The position numbers and the translations under genes were made by a program. This document shows, one piece after another, positions 50,399 through 58,791 of a DNA stretch of 64,000 nt (the first letter of the stretch is position 1; each line of letters starts with the position of its first letter). The DNA lies in NCBI RefSeq assembly GCF_003369835.1, contig NZ_QPMJ01000004.1:124001-188000 (forward strand), read 5' to 3'. Below the pieces are notes generated by a model. It was not told where the DNA came from and ran no database searches. It worked only from the letters and a program-made list of their open reading frames with translations. This stretch comes from Halorussus rarus (lineage in GTDB: Archaea > Halobacteriota > Halobacteria > Halobacteriales > Haladaptataceae).

Positions 50399-51679
50399 GT
50401 GAGCGAGCGCCTCGAATCCGAATCCGGGAGTGCCGAAGACTCCTTCGCCGACGTGCGCTGGACGACCTGCACGCTCGGCGACTTCCGGGACCTCTACTGG
50501 GACGTCGTCGCGCCCCGCCTCGAAGCCGCGGGACGCGACCCCGAGACCCACCGGCCGACCCACCAGTGGTTCCGCGAGAAGGGACTCCGAGCCTTCCTCG
50601 CCGCGCTCCGACGGCACCACGACCGGTCGTTCGGCGAGTTCTGGCGCGAGGACCTGGGGCTCGGTGACGAGGACCCCGGCTACGACTGGGCGACCGACCA
50701 CGACCCGACCGTGGAGGCGGTCCGCTCCTTCCTCGAGAGCCGGCGGTCGCGCCACTCGCTCCGGGAGTCGTCCATCGCTGCGAAGCGGACGCGGCTCAAC
50801 CTCTACGTCAGGGCCTACCGCGAGGCCAACGGCGACGACGACCTGCTCTCGCCGGTGGCGATCGACTCGTCGGTGCCGACCCACGAGGCGGTCCACGCCT
50901 GCTACGCCGCGTTCGACTGGCTGAACGACCGGGAGTACGGCGCCAGGACGAAGACCCGCGTCCGGAGCGTCGTCGACGACTGGTACCAGCATCTGGTGGG
51001 CCGGCGCCTCGCGGCGGTCAACCCCGCGACCGGCCTCTACGACGAGTTCAAGTGGCAGGTCGCGGAGTCCGACCCCGCTCGACTGTCGACCACGCACGTG
51101 CGCGCGCTCGTCCGGACCGCCGACTCGCCCCGCGAGCGCCTGCTGGTCGTCGCGCTCGCGGCGTGGGGGCTCCGTGCCAACGAGGTGGCCGCCCTCCACG
51201 TCTCCCAGTTCGTCCGGGACGTCGGCGAGGGGGAGGTGCCGTACGTCACCTTCGCGGAGCGCAAGAACGGGCCGGGCGAGGTCAACCTCGTCTACGGGCT
51301 CGACGCGCTCGACGACCGCCTCGACGAACTCGCCGCGCGCGACGACTGGTCGGGCCACCTGTTCCCGTCCGAGCAGGGTGCAGACCCGCACGCGACCCGG
51401 GAGACGATCTGGTCGCGATTCGGCGACCTGGCCGACCGGGCGGGCCTCCCCGAGGAAATCGACGGCGAGCGCCCGAGCCCCCAGCTCTGCCGGCGGTACT
51501 GGTACGACACCTACACGTCGGCGCTGGAGGCCGTCCTCGAGGGGCTGGAGGACATCGCGGCCGAGCAGGGCAGCGACGACCCCAGGGTGGTCCTCTCGAA
51601 CTACCTCTCGGAGGAGCGCTCCCGGAAGGTCCGGCGGGAGTTCATGCGCCGGGAGCTCGCGGCCGCGTTCGAGCAATAA
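50399..51679 (+). CDS. Tyrosine recombinase/integrase-like protein
   Basis: A 426-residue protein resembling phage-integrase-family proteins. An N-terminal helical (core-binding-like) part (residues 20-220) is followed by A-A-W-G-L-R-A-N-E-V-A-A-L, which fits the catalytic box I Arg. Box II, normally H-x-x-R, reads P-Q-L-C-R-R-Y-W-Y-D-T-Y, so the His is Gln. A Tyr in L-S-N-Y-L-S-E-E near the end could be the nucleophile. Activity is therefore uncertain. GTG 50399 is preferred since upstream codons are short of protein-like sequence; the frame extends to GTG 50297. No direct repeats or other phage genes flank it, so it may be a domesticated chromosomal protein. Confidence 0.65.
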   Translation: MSERLESESGSAEDSFADVRWTTCTLGDFRDLYWDVVAPRLEAAGRDPETHRPTHQWFREKGLRAFLAALRRHHDRSFGEFWREDLGLGDEDPGYDWATDHDPTVEAVRSFLESRRSRHSLRESSIAAKRTRLNLYVRAYREANGDDDLLSPVAIDSSVPTHEAVHACYAAFDWLNDREYGARTKTRVRSVVDDWYQHLVGRRLAAVNPATGLYDEFKWQVAESDPARLSTTHVRALVRTADSPRERLLVVALAAWGLRANEVAALHVSQFVRDVGEGEVPYVTFAERKNGPGEVNLVYGLDALDDRLDELAARDDWSGHLFPSEQGADPHATRETIWSRFGDLADRAGLPEEIDGERPSPQLCRRYWYDTYTSALEAVLEGLEDIAAEQGSDDPRVVLSNYLSEERSRKVRREFMRRELAAAFEQ

Positions 51680-51908
51680 ATCGTCGAGTGATATACGGAA
51701 GTCTCGGGTTGCCGATTCCCGTTTCGCCGTCCCGGCAGTATCTTCGATTGGCCGGAATCGGTGCCGTTGTATCCACGACGTCCGCGTGCATCGAGTGTGA
51801 ACTCGACCAATCGGTCTTTCGTCCGGCGCCCGGCCTACGGAATGATGGCGACGGGCGACTGGGAAATATTGACGTCGCTCCGCGAACCTACTCCGAACGA
51901 GCGCAGCC

Positions 51909-52916
51909 ATGGACGACTCCACCTCACCGCCGCCGGCCGAACGCGTGCCGGCGCTCGTCGAACGAGGCGCGACCGACGAGGCCGTCGCCGCGCTCGACCG
52001 GTTGCGGTCGGCTCCCGCCGACGAGCGCAAGGAGGCGATGCAGTCGCTCGAATCGAGCGCCGGCGACCTCGCCAGCGCCCCGGACCCCGTGCTCACTGCG
52101 CTGGCGGGGTTCCTCGAGGATTCGGACCGGTCGGTCCGGCTCGCCGCCGCGAAACTGCTCGTCACCCTCGCCGAGGCGGCGCCGGACGCGGTCGCCCCGG
52201 TCGTTCCGGCGCTCGCCGACCGACTCGCAGACGAGGGTGAGTTCTACTTCGTCCGGGCGCGCGCGGCCGAGGCGCTCGGCTACGTCGCGCTGGAGCGCCC
52301 CGACGACGTCGCTTCCCCGGAGACGCTGGCGGACCTCCGGGTCGGACTGTCGTTCGACGAACCCGAGGTGCGCGAGAAGCTCGCGAAGGCGCTCGAACAC
52401 GTCGCGCTCGGCGATCCCGGACGGCTCCGCCACCAGGCGGCGACCCTGGCCGACCACCTCGACGACGAGAACGACCTCGTGCGCTATCACATGTGTACCG
52501 CGCTCGCGGTCGTCGGGTGCGAGCACCCCGCGGCGCTCGCGGACGCCCGCGACGCCCTCGGCGAGAGACTAGCCGACGAGAACCGCCACGTCCGCGGCCG
52601 GGCCGCAGAGGCGCTCGGACTGCTCGGGCGAGCGCCGGCGGACGAACGTTCGACTCCGCGCTCGGACCTCGCGGAACTGACCGACGACGAGCCGTTCGTA
52701 GCCGAGCGGGCCCGGTTCGCCGTCCGGGCGGGGGACGACGGGTCGGGTCCGGACGACATCCCGGACGCCGTCGGCTCCGTAGCGGCGATTCGGGAGACGA
52801 CCGGCGATGTTGCCGACGACGTGGCGTCGGCCGACGGCGAGGAGTGTCCGGGTTGCGGGCTCGAACTCCCGGACGCGGGGCCGCCGATGTGCCCCCGCTG
52901 TGGCGCGCCGCGGTGA
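51909..52916 (+). CDS. HEAT-repeat protein with C-terminal zinc ribbon
   Basis: A 335-residue protein. Residues 20-260 form about six HEAT-like helical repeats, with lines such as D-S-D-R-S-V-R-L-A-A-A-K-L-L and D-E-N-R-H-V-R-G-R-A-A-E-A-L-G-L-L. An acidic linker leads to a C-terminal zinc ribbon C-P-G-C-G-L-E-L-P-D-A-G-P-P-M-C-P-R-C-G. Such proteins act as protein-binding scaffolds; the partner is unknown. The ribbon indicates nucleic-acid or protein contacts. It precedes the iron-box promoter of the siderophore genes and is not part of that operon. Confidence 0.8.
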   Translation: MDDSTSPPPAERVPALVERGATDEAVAALDRLRSAPADERKEAMQSLESSAGDLASAPDPVLTALAGFLEDSDRSVRLAAAKLLVTLAEAAPDAVAPVVPALADRLADEGEFYFVRARAAEALGYVALERPDDVASPETLADLRVGLSFDEPEVREKLAKALEHVALGDPGRLRHQAATLADHLDDENDLVRYHMCTALAVVGCEHPAALADARDALGERLADENRHVRGRAAEALGLLGRAPADERSTPRSDLAELTDDEPFVAERARFAVRAGDDGSGPDDIPDAVGSVAAIRETTGDVADDVASADGEECPGCGLELPDAGPPMCPRCGAPR

Positions 52917-52926
52917 GCCGATCTCG

Positions 52927-52979
52927 TTTTAGGCGCGCCGAAAAGTCGAAATCTCTTTATCGGTTTAGGCGAACCTAAA
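52927..52979. promoter_or_regulatory. Two iron-box-like palindromes before the siderophore-type binding protein
   Basis: TTTAGG-CGAA-CCTAAA (52964-52979) is a perfect palindrome ending 4 nt before the ATG at 52984. It resembles the TTAGGY...RCCTAA boxes of DtxR/SirR/Idr iron regulators. Upstream, TTTTaGGCGCGCCgAAAA (52927-52944) is a second near-perfect palindrome of similar shape. A TATA-like CTCTTTATC (52953-52961) lies between them. Confidence 0.72.
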
Positions 52980-52983
52980 TTCC

Positions 52984-54183
52984 ATGGCGCGAGATTCGCG
53001 GTACGACTCGACCCGGCGTCGACTGCTGAGAACCGGCGCGGCCGTGGGCGTCGGCGGGCTCCTCGCCGGCTGTGCGGGCCGGAGCGAGACGTCGACGACC
53101 GCCGAGGGGACGACCGACGCGACCACCGGCGCGGGGGCGACGACCTCCGGGTCGTCGACCGAAGACGGCGAATCGACGACCGAGGCCCAGGGGTCGTACT
53201 CGGTGACGATGGAACCGGTGGGCGCCGTCGAGTTCGAGTCGCCGCCCGAGACGTGGTTCCCGTACACGGCCGACTACGCCGACATGGGCGTCGCGCTCGG
53301 GCAGGCGGACGGGCTGTCGGCCATCGGCGTCAAGGCGCGGTTCGGCTCGCACCTCTACGAGGAACTGCCCGGCGTCTCCGTCGACAAGGCCGAGCTGACC
53401 CAGCTCTGGCAGGAGGGCACCGACAAGGAGATCTTCTACGAGCTCGACGCCGACCTCCACGTCGTCGACCCCCACTTCATGCTCAACCGGCTCCAGTGGA
53501 AGCAGAGTGACGTCGACGAGATCCGGGAGAACGTCGCGCCGTTCCTCGGCAACACCATCTTCACGCGCGTGTACGATTGGCACGACTACCCCTACTACTC
53601 GATGTACGAGGCCTTCGAGAAGCTCGCCGAGGTCTTCCGGGAGCGGGCGCGCTACGAGGCGTTCGAGCGGTACCACGACGAGGTGCTCGCGGACGTGCAG
53701 TCGCGCCTCCCCGACGAGACGCCCGACGTCGCCATCCTGTATCCCGCCGACGTGCCCCCGGAGGCGTTCTACCCGTACCTCGTGGGTGACGGCACCCAGT
53801 CGAAGCACTGGACGGACCTGCGGGTCGGCGACGCGCTCGCGAAGAACGACGTCACCGACGCGCAGGCCGGCGGCGGCACCGTCGACTTCGAGACCCTGCT
53901 GGAGATCGACCCCGACGCGCTGGCCATCCGGCTTCAGGGCGAGATCACGCGGGAGTACTTCGAGCGAGAGATCGTCTCCCATCTCAAGGACCACCCGGTC
54001 GCGAGCGATCTCACCGCGGTGCAGGACGACCGGGTCGTCTACGGCGGGCTGACCTACCAGGGGCCGATCATCCACCTCTTCCAGCTCGAACGCGCCGCAC
54101 AGGGGCTCTACCCCGGCACCTTCGGCGGCGAAAAGCTGTTCGACCGGCAGCGCGTGGCCGACATCGTGAAGGGAGACGTCTGA
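52984..54183 (+). CDS. Tat lipoprotein siderophore/iron-type ABC substrate-binding protein
   Basis: A 399-residue protein. R-R-R-L-L-R-T-G-A-A-V-G-V-G-G-L-L-A-G-C gives a Tat lipoprotein signal with lipobox Cys at residue 30, followed by a Thr/Ser-rich linker. The mature part starts S-Y-S-V-T-M-E-P-V-G-A-V-E-F and has the two-lobed FepB/FecB-like layout with a long linking helix (Y-E-A-F-E-K-L-A-E-V-F-R-E-R). It binds an iron-siderophore or related ligand outside the cell. No permease or ATPase genes are adjacent. Both iron-box palindromes lie upstream; a flavoprotein gene follows after 2 nt. Confidence 0.85.
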   Translation: MARDSRYDSTRRRLLRTGAAVGVGGLLAGCAGRSETSTTAEGTTDATTGAGATTSGSSTEDGESTTEAQGSYSVTMEPVGAVEFESPPETWFPYTADYADMGVALGQADGLSAIGVKARFGSHLYEELPGVSVDKAELTQLWQEGTDKEIFYELDADLHVVDPHFMLNRLQWKQSDVDEIRENVAPFLGNTIFTRVYDWHDYPYYSMYEAFEKLAEVFRERARYEAFERYHDEVLADVQSRLPDETPDVAILYPADVPPEAFYPYLVGDGTQSKHWTDLRVGDALAKNDVTDAQAGGGTVDFETLLEIDPDALAIRLQGEITREYFEREIVSHLKDHPVASDLTAVQDDRVVYGGLTYQGPIIHLFQLERAAQGLYPGTFGGEKLFDRQRVADIVKGDV

Positions 54184-54185
54184 CG

Positions 54186-55184
54186 ATGAGCTCCGCCGAC
54201 ACCGACACCGAGTCCGACGCGGACGCCGACCCCCGGGAGACGACCGCTCCCGACGCCGACCGGGACTGGGACGCCGACCACGACTGCGAGTACGATGTCG
54301 CGGTCGTCGGCGGCGGACCCGCGGGCTGTTCGGCGGGCGTGTTCACCGCGCGCTACGGTCTCGACACCGTCGTCTTCGACCGGGGGCGCTCGTCGATCCA
54401 GCGGTGCGCCTTCCTCGAGAACTACCTCGGCTTCCCGGCAGGCATCGACGTCGAGACGTTCTACGAGCTGCTGCACGACCACGTCGAGGAGACCGGCTGC
54501 GATCTCGTCGCGGACATGGTCGAGTCTGTCTCCCGCGCCGACGGCGACGGCTTCGTCGTCGCGACCCAGGAGGACCGGCGCGTCACCGCACGGCGGGTCA
54601 TCGCCGCCACGCGGTACGGCGGCGAGTACCTCCGCGGCCTCGACGACGAGGACGCCATGTTCGAGACCCACTCTCACGGCGGCGAGGAACACGAGCACTT
54701 CGACCGGGAGTACGCCGAGCGCGACGGGCGGACCCCGGTCGAGGACCTCTACGTCGCCTCGCCCTCCGCGGAGGCCGACCGCCAGGCGGTCGTGGCCGCC
54801 GGGCGAGGCGCCAGGGTCGCGCTGACGGTCCTCGCCGACGTCCGGCGCGACCGGGGCTACCCCGACGCGTTCGCCGACCACTACGACTGGCTCCGCCGGG
54901 AGGCCGAACTCGACGGCGAGTGGGGCGACCGCGACCGGTGGCGCGAGTGGTTCGCCGACCGGAAACCCGACGGTCTCGACGTCTCGGAGGACCGACTCGT
55001 CGAACTCCGCGAGCGCGAGATAGACAGGCGGTTCGACACGTACCTCGCGGACGACGAGATAGAGCGCCGCGTCGCGCGCGGTCAGCGCCGACTGCTCGAC
55101 CACGTCGACGACGAGTACATCCTCGAGGCCGCCCGCGAAATCGAGGCCGAGACCGAGCCCGGTTCCGCGGAGACTCGCGACTGA
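54186..55184 (+). CDS. FAD-dependent oxidoreductase in the iron-regulated operon
   Basis: A 332-residue protein. After a 35-residue acidic start it has the FAD dinucleotide fold V-A-V-V-G-G-G-P-A-G-C-S-A-G-V-F-T-A-R-Y-G-L, with C-A-F-L-E-N-Y-L-G-F-P-A-G-I-D and a second glycine-rich stretch. It resembles the FAD part of thioredoxin reductase, but the redox C-x-x-C is missing and the C-terminal half is a unique charged helical region. It starts 2 nt after the binding-protein stop, so it is co-transcribed under the iron boxes. A role in siderophore handling or ferric reduction is plausible but not shown by sequence. Confidence 0.75.
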   Translation: MSSADTDTESDADADPRETTAPDADRDWDADHDCEYDVAVVGGGPAGCSAGVFTARYGLDTVVFDRGRSSIQRCAFLENYLGFPAGIDVETFYELLHDHVEETGCDLVADMVESVSRADGDGFVVATQEDRRVTARRVIAATRYGGEYLRGLDDEDAMFETHSHGGEEHEHFDREYAERDGRTPVEDLYVASPSAEADRQAVVAAGRGARVALTVLADVRRDRGYPDAFADHYDWLRREAELDGEWGDRDRWREWFADRKPDGLDVSEDRLVELREREIDRRFDTYLADDEIERRVARGQRRLLDHVDDEYILEAAREIEAETEPGSAETRD

Positions 55185-55274
55185 CCGGTCGCTCAGATCG
55201 CTCGGACTTCGGCACGGGTCGCGAGAAAAGGCCGCTGGTACGTCTGTACCGTCGCGTTCGATGCAGCGCGTCGG

Positions 55275-55475
55275 TTACGCGTTGTTCATCCGCTTGCTCG
55301 TCGTCTCCCCGCACTCCAGACACTCCGCGACGCGGTACGGTTCGCGCGAGAACTCGGTGTTCTCGGACTTCTTGCTCTCGGTCTGGATCTCGATGGTCAC
55401 GTCGTGAGGCGTCGACTCCCCGCACTCCTCGCAGGACTCGACGGTCTCCGAGAACGCCGAACTTGGTGTCGTCAT
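55275..55475 (-). CDS. Small two-CxxC zinc-ribbon protein
   Basis: A 66-residue protein with C-E-E-C-G-E-S-T-P-H-D-V at about residue 15 and C-L-E-C-G-E-T-T-S-K at about residue 52, joined by a charged strand region. This spacing is that of a haloarchaeal zinc-ribbon family (DUF7835-like from memory). The ATG at 55475 starts directly before the domain. It converges with the flavoprotein gene. Function unknown. Confidence 0.76.
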   Translation of the reverse strand: MTTPSSAFSETVESCEECGESTPHDVTIEIQTESKKSENTEFSREPYRVAECLECGETTSKRMNNA

Positions 55476-55987
55476 TTGGTGTTCCCCCGTTAGACTCCTC
55501 TCGCTACAGGCCCATGAAGTGGTAACTCGGTTGAACCGCGTTTCGCGGGTTCGAACGGTTCCGGGCCGGGACAATCCGGGGTTTGGAACGGTAGCTCTCG
55601 GTTCGACACACAGTTCACGAATCGTTCAAACGTTTCACCGTTCCGGGACCGTCGCGCGGGTCCGTGCTTGCATAGTAACGCTCGGCTAATAGCTCGGGGG
55701 CCGGCGCGTAACCGGCAAGCGTCACCGCGGCCCGCCGCAGGATTCCACGATTTTACGCACGCAGCCCGTAGTGACACGTGATAGCGAGTGACGACCTCGC
55801 CGGCATCGTCGCGGTCTGGGGCGTACCTCGCCGGCGTCTCGCGGTCGCTGGCCGAGCAGGTCGGGACCGACGGGCGCCGGTCCGACTGATTCGCGCCGCG
55901 GCGCAACCGTCCTCGTCGTCGGGGTCTCCCGACCGCCGACCCGCCTGCCGTTACACCTCTATGTCTCCTGCTCGTAGCACGCCGACG
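55476..55987. other. 512-nt region without a confident gene
   Basis: It holds promoters of the small zinc protein (left) and of the gene at 55988 (right). A short frame from GTG 55790 to the TGA at 55886-55888 reads T-T-S-P-A-S-S-R-S-G-A-Y-L-A-G-V-S-R-S-L and ends G-T-D-G-R-R-S-D; it looks protein-like but is too short to call. Confidence 0.45.
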
Positions 55988-56392
55988 ATGACCGACCCAG
56001 ACCACCCGTTCTCCCGGGACCGAATCGCGGCGGTCGCCGACGAACGCGGCGTCGGCGATGCCGACCTCGAAGACGCGCTCGCCGGCGTCCAGTCCGCCGT
56101 CGCCAGGGGCGAGGGCGAGTACGAGTACTCCTCGGAGCACAACTTCGGCTGGCGCGACGACGAGGCCTACTACCTCAACGGCGACGGCATCTGGCGGACG
56201 CTCGCAGACCAACTCTCGCTCGACGAGGAACTGGCCGGGGCCGCGCGCGAGGTCCACCGTCGGCGGATGACCGAGTCGGCCGACGAACGCGGCGAGGCCG
56301 ACGCCGTCGCGGAGATGTTCGCCGACGGCGCCGAACCGCTCGTCGTGGTCGACACCGCCAGCGACCCGCCGCTGTACGGACAGGACGTGTGA
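55988..56392 (+). CDS. Conserved-looking acidic protein of unknown function
   Basis: A 134-residue soluble acidic protein. Its features are an N-terminal helical part (R-I-A-A-V-A-D-E-R-G-V-G-D-A-D-L-E-D-A-L), a Tyr/Trp-rich middle (Y-E-Y-S-S-E-H-N-F-G-W-R-D-D-E-A-Y-Y) and W-R-T-L-A-D-Q-L. No enzyme motif is visible. The ATG at 55988 is the first in frame after non-coding-like sequence. It converges with the flavoprotein gene at 56414, with 21 nt between stops. Confidence 0.65.
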   Translation: MTDPDHPFSRDRIAAVADERGVGDADLEDALAGVQSAVARGEGEYEYSSEHNFGWRDDEAYYLNGDGIWRTLADQLSLDEELAGAAREVHRRRMTESADERGEADAVAEMFADGAEPLVVVDTASDPPLYGQDV

Positions 56393-56413
56393 GGAATCAG
56401 AGGGGCGGTCGCG

Positions 56414-56992
56414 CTACTCGTCGGACGCGCTCAGTTCCGGCACGTCGGCGGGCGTGTCGAAGTCGTGGTACTGCTCGCCCTTCTCCTCGCTGAGGATGTC
56501 GAGCGCGGCCGCGCCGCCGTCGCCGGCCGAGATGACCGCCTGCCACTCCTGGTCGCGGATCATCGCGCCGGTGGCGTAGGCGTTCTCGACGCTGGTCTCC
56601 ATCGAGAGGTCCACGTCCACGAGGTCGTCGTCGGTGAACTCGACGCCGAGGTCCTCGAGCAGGCTGGTGTCGGTTCCGGTGGCGAAGACGACGTACGTCG
56701 CGTCGTACTCGTCGTCCTCGGTCGCCACGGTGAATCCATCGCCCGACTCCTCGACGCCGGTGACCTCCTCGCCCATGTGGACCTCGCCGCCGCGGTCCTC
56801 GACCTGCCCGCGGGCGATCGCCTGGAACTCGTCGCCCGCGATGGACCGGATTCCGAGGTAGTTGAACAGGTGAGCCTTGTGCATCCACGTCTCGTCGGTG
56901 TCGAACACGACCGTCTCGAGGCCGTTCTTCGCGGTGAACAGGCCGGCGCTGAGTCCCGCGGGACCCCCGCCGACGATTGCGACGTCTACCAT
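56414..56992 (-). CDS. Short FAD-dependent oxidoreductase (thioredoxin reductase-like, no CxxC)
   Basis: A 192-residue protein that contains only the FAD domain of thioredoxin-reductase-like enzymes: V-D-V-A-I-V-G-G-G-P-A-G-L-S-A-G-L-F-T-A, V-V-F-A-T-G-T-D, and the terminal A-Y-A-T-G-A-M-I-R-D-Q-E-W-Q-A-V-I-S-A-G-D-G. The NAD domain and the redox C-x-x-C are absent. Such half-size flavoproteins are common in haloarchaea; their partner is unknown. It is upstream of, and divergent in sequence from, the one at 54186. Confidence 0.78.
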   Translation of the reverse strand: MVDVAIVGGGPAGLSAGLFTAKNGLETVVFDTDETWMHKAHLFNYLGIRSIAGDEFQAIARGQVEDRGGEVHMGEEVTGVEESGDGFTVATEDDEYDATYVVFATGTDTSLLEDLGVEFTDDDLVDVDLSMETSVENAYATGAMIRDQEWQAVISAGDGGAAALDILSEEKGEQYHDFDTPADVPELSASDE

Positions 56993-57098
56993 GATCTCTC
57001 GAACGCCATTCGGAGATGTAAACGTTGACCACGCGGTCGGTTCTGCCGACTTCGGGACGACCGCGAGTCCCGTATTCGAGGGCAGTCGCTCGGGCCGG

Positions 57099-58139
57099 TC
57101 AGAAGTCGTCGAGCCGGGTCTGGTCGCCCAGCAGGGGTCGCGCGTCGTAGCCGTGGTGGGTGGCGAGGTGGTCGGCGAACGCCTCGTCGAAGCCGTGGTG
57201 GGTGTAGACGACCTCGGGGTCGACCGCGCGGACGGTCGCGACCAGTTCGTCGAAGTCGCAGTGGTCGGTCAGCGGGAAGGTGACGTCGTAGCCGCCGCGG
57301 TACCGGAACGACCGGTCGACCGCCCAGCCCGAGAAGCCCGCCTTGAGGGCGTCGTGACGCTCGACCAGGTCGGTCACCCAGTCGGTCCGCGAGAGGTGGG
57401 TCGGCAGGACCACGACCTCGTCGCCGCCGTCGGCCGACAGTGACTCAGCCGGGAAGGAGAGGTCGGTCGCCGCCTCGATTGCGTCGTTGACGGTCCGGAT
57501 CGCGTCGTGGACCACTAGCCGACGGTCGGTCGCCTGGCGGGCGAGCCGCTGGAGCTTCTGGGCCCGGCCCAGCGAGTAGCCGAACAGGAAGAGGGGCCGG
57601 TCGGGCGCGTCGGCCAGCCAGTCCCGGATTCCGGCCTGCAGTTCGTCCTCCGGCGGGAAGCGGTACTTCGACTTCCCGTAGGTCGTCTCCATCACCAGCA
57701 CGTCGGCGTCGACCGGGTCGAACCCCTCGAGGTAGAGCCGGTCCCGGACCGAGAAGTCGCCGGTGTAGAGGTAGCGCCGGGTCGCCCCGTCGGGCCGGTC
57801 GGCCCCGTCGGCCTCGACCAGCGCGGCGCGCGACCCGACGACGTGGCCCGAGGGGTACAGCGTCACCTCGTCGGTGCCCTCGCGGAACGCCGGCAGCGAC
57901 GCGCCGGTCCGGGCCTCGACCAGCGCCGCAGTGGCCGCCGAGCAGACGACGGTCTCCGGCGTCCGGCGGAAGGTGTGGTCGGCGTGAGCGTGACTCACGA
58001 CGTTCACGTCGCCGACCGCGCTGGACGCGTCAGCGACGAAGGTCCGCCCGCTGCGCTCGCCGGTCGCGCCGCCCGACTCGCCGGCAGCTCCGCTCGCGGG
58101 AATCTCGATGTGGATGCCGTCTCGCCGTCGTACTGCCAT
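57099..58139 (-). CDS. Metallo-beta-lactamase-fold nuclease-like protein (mRNA 3'-end processing factor-like)
   Basis: A 346-residue protein. The metal-binding motif V-S-H-A-H-A-D-H near residue 50 is the MBL-fold signature; later come G-H-V-V-G-S-R-A-A-L, Y-T-G-D-F-S-V-R-D (metal Asp) and M-E-T-T-Y-G, typical of the beta-CASP-like or DNA-ligase-associated nuclease branch. Near the end T-D-H-C-D-F-D-E-L and Y-T-H-H-G-F hold further ligands. It probably cuts RNA or DNA ends in the cytoplasm; which one is not clear from sequence. The ATG at 58139 starts shortly before the first motif; upstream sequence is repeat-rich spacer. Confidence 0.8.
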   Translation of the reverse strand: MAVRRRDGIHIEIPASGAAGESGGATGERSGRTFVADASSAVGDVNVVSHAHADHTFRRTPETVVCSAATAALVEARTGASLPAFREGTDEVTLYPSGHVVGSRAALVEADGADRPDGATRRYLYTGDFSVRDRLYLEGFDPVDADVLVMETTYGKSKYRFPPEDELQAGIRDWLADAPDRPLFLFGYSLGRAQKLQRLARQATDRRLVVHDAIRTVNDAIEAATDLSFPAESLSADGGDEVVVLPTHLSRTDWVTDLVERHDALKAGFSGWAVDRSFRYRGGYDVTFPLTDHCDFDELVATVRAVDPEVVYTHHGFDEAFADHLATHHGYDARPLLGDQTRLDDF

Positions 58140-58208
58140 CGTCGGAGCCTGGGGCCCGAGCGGTATCAGTCCCGCGCTCGGTCCTCGCGCCCCGCTCGCC
58201 GCTTCTCG

Positions 58209-58299
58209 GCCACCCCGTCGTTTCCGCTGTCCTCGCGAAGGGGCTGCGCTCGATTCCGGCGAGGCACTCCGTTCTCCGCCACACCGGGATTTCCGCTGT
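58209..58299. repeat. Two copies of a degenerate spacer repeat
   Basis: Copies 58209-58230 and 58278-58299 share C-C-A-C-M-C-C-G-N-N-R followed by TTTCCGCTGT. Two further copies are at 58667-58688 and 58768-58791. See findings. Confidence 0.65.
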
Positions 58300-58435
58300 T
58301 TTTCGCCCGACACGAGGGAGGTGACGGACACGGGTGGAGCGAGGTGTCGGCGTGTCCGGTGATCTTGAATCGCGACACCGACCGGTGGTCTCGCCCGGCG
58401 ACCGGCTTTTGGTCGTCCGGCCCGTCTCTCCGGCC

Positions 58436-58576
58436 GTGATCCGACTCCCGATCCGGCGGTGTCCCGACTGCTGGTACGTCGGGCCGACCCGGAAGTTCGC
58501 CGCCGAGGACGGCGCGCGCTACCGGTGTCCGCGCTGCGGCCACGAGGTCGAAGCCCCCGACGCCCGCCTCGCCTGA
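58436..58576 (+). CDS. Small zinc-ribbon protein (46 residues)
   Basis: Starts at GTG 58436. It encodes C-P-D-C-W-Y-V-G-P-T-R-K-F at residue 9 and C-P-R-C-G-H-E-V at residue 31, a full two-CxxC zinc ribbon. The frame is open further upstream, but that part reads as non-coding spacer with a degenerate repeat. Function unknown. It lies alone in the repeat-rich stretch between the MBL-fold gene and a small membrane protein. Confidence 0.66.
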   Translation: MIRLPIRRCPDCWYVGPTRKFAAEDGARYRCPRCGHEVEAPDARLA

Positions 58577-58666
58577 GCTGCGGAGTCCGAGTCGCTTCCG
58601 AGCGCTCGATTCACTCTCGTCGGCGCTGTCGCGCCGGCCGTTCGACGCTGTCGCTTCCGCCGTCGC

Positions 58667-58791
58667 TCGACCCCGCGGTTTCCGCTGCTCTCGTCGGACC
58701 GTTGCTCCCGCCGGGTCGCTGACCTCGTCGATTCGCTCCCGCCGCCGTTTCCGAGATTCCGTCGCTCGGTCGACACCGGCGTTTCCGCTGT
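58667..58791. repeat. Two further copies of the degenerate spacer repeat
   Basis: Copies at 58667-58688 and 58768-58791 have the form Y-C-G-A-C-M-C-C-G-N-G-N followed by TTTCCGCTG. The surrounding 58577-59034 (458 nt) has no recognised gene; a TATA-like CCGTAAATC lies at about 59003-59011 before the ATG at 59035. Confidence 0.62.

Noticed and set aside
50399-51679. Considered as the integrase of a prophage or integrative element
   Set aside because: No attachment-site repeats, tRNA gene or other phage genes nearby; one catalytic residue seems missing.
55790-55888. Short plus-strand frame (about 32 residues) before the gene at 55988
   Set aside because: It reads somewhat like protein, but size, start codon and lack of motifs do not support a call.
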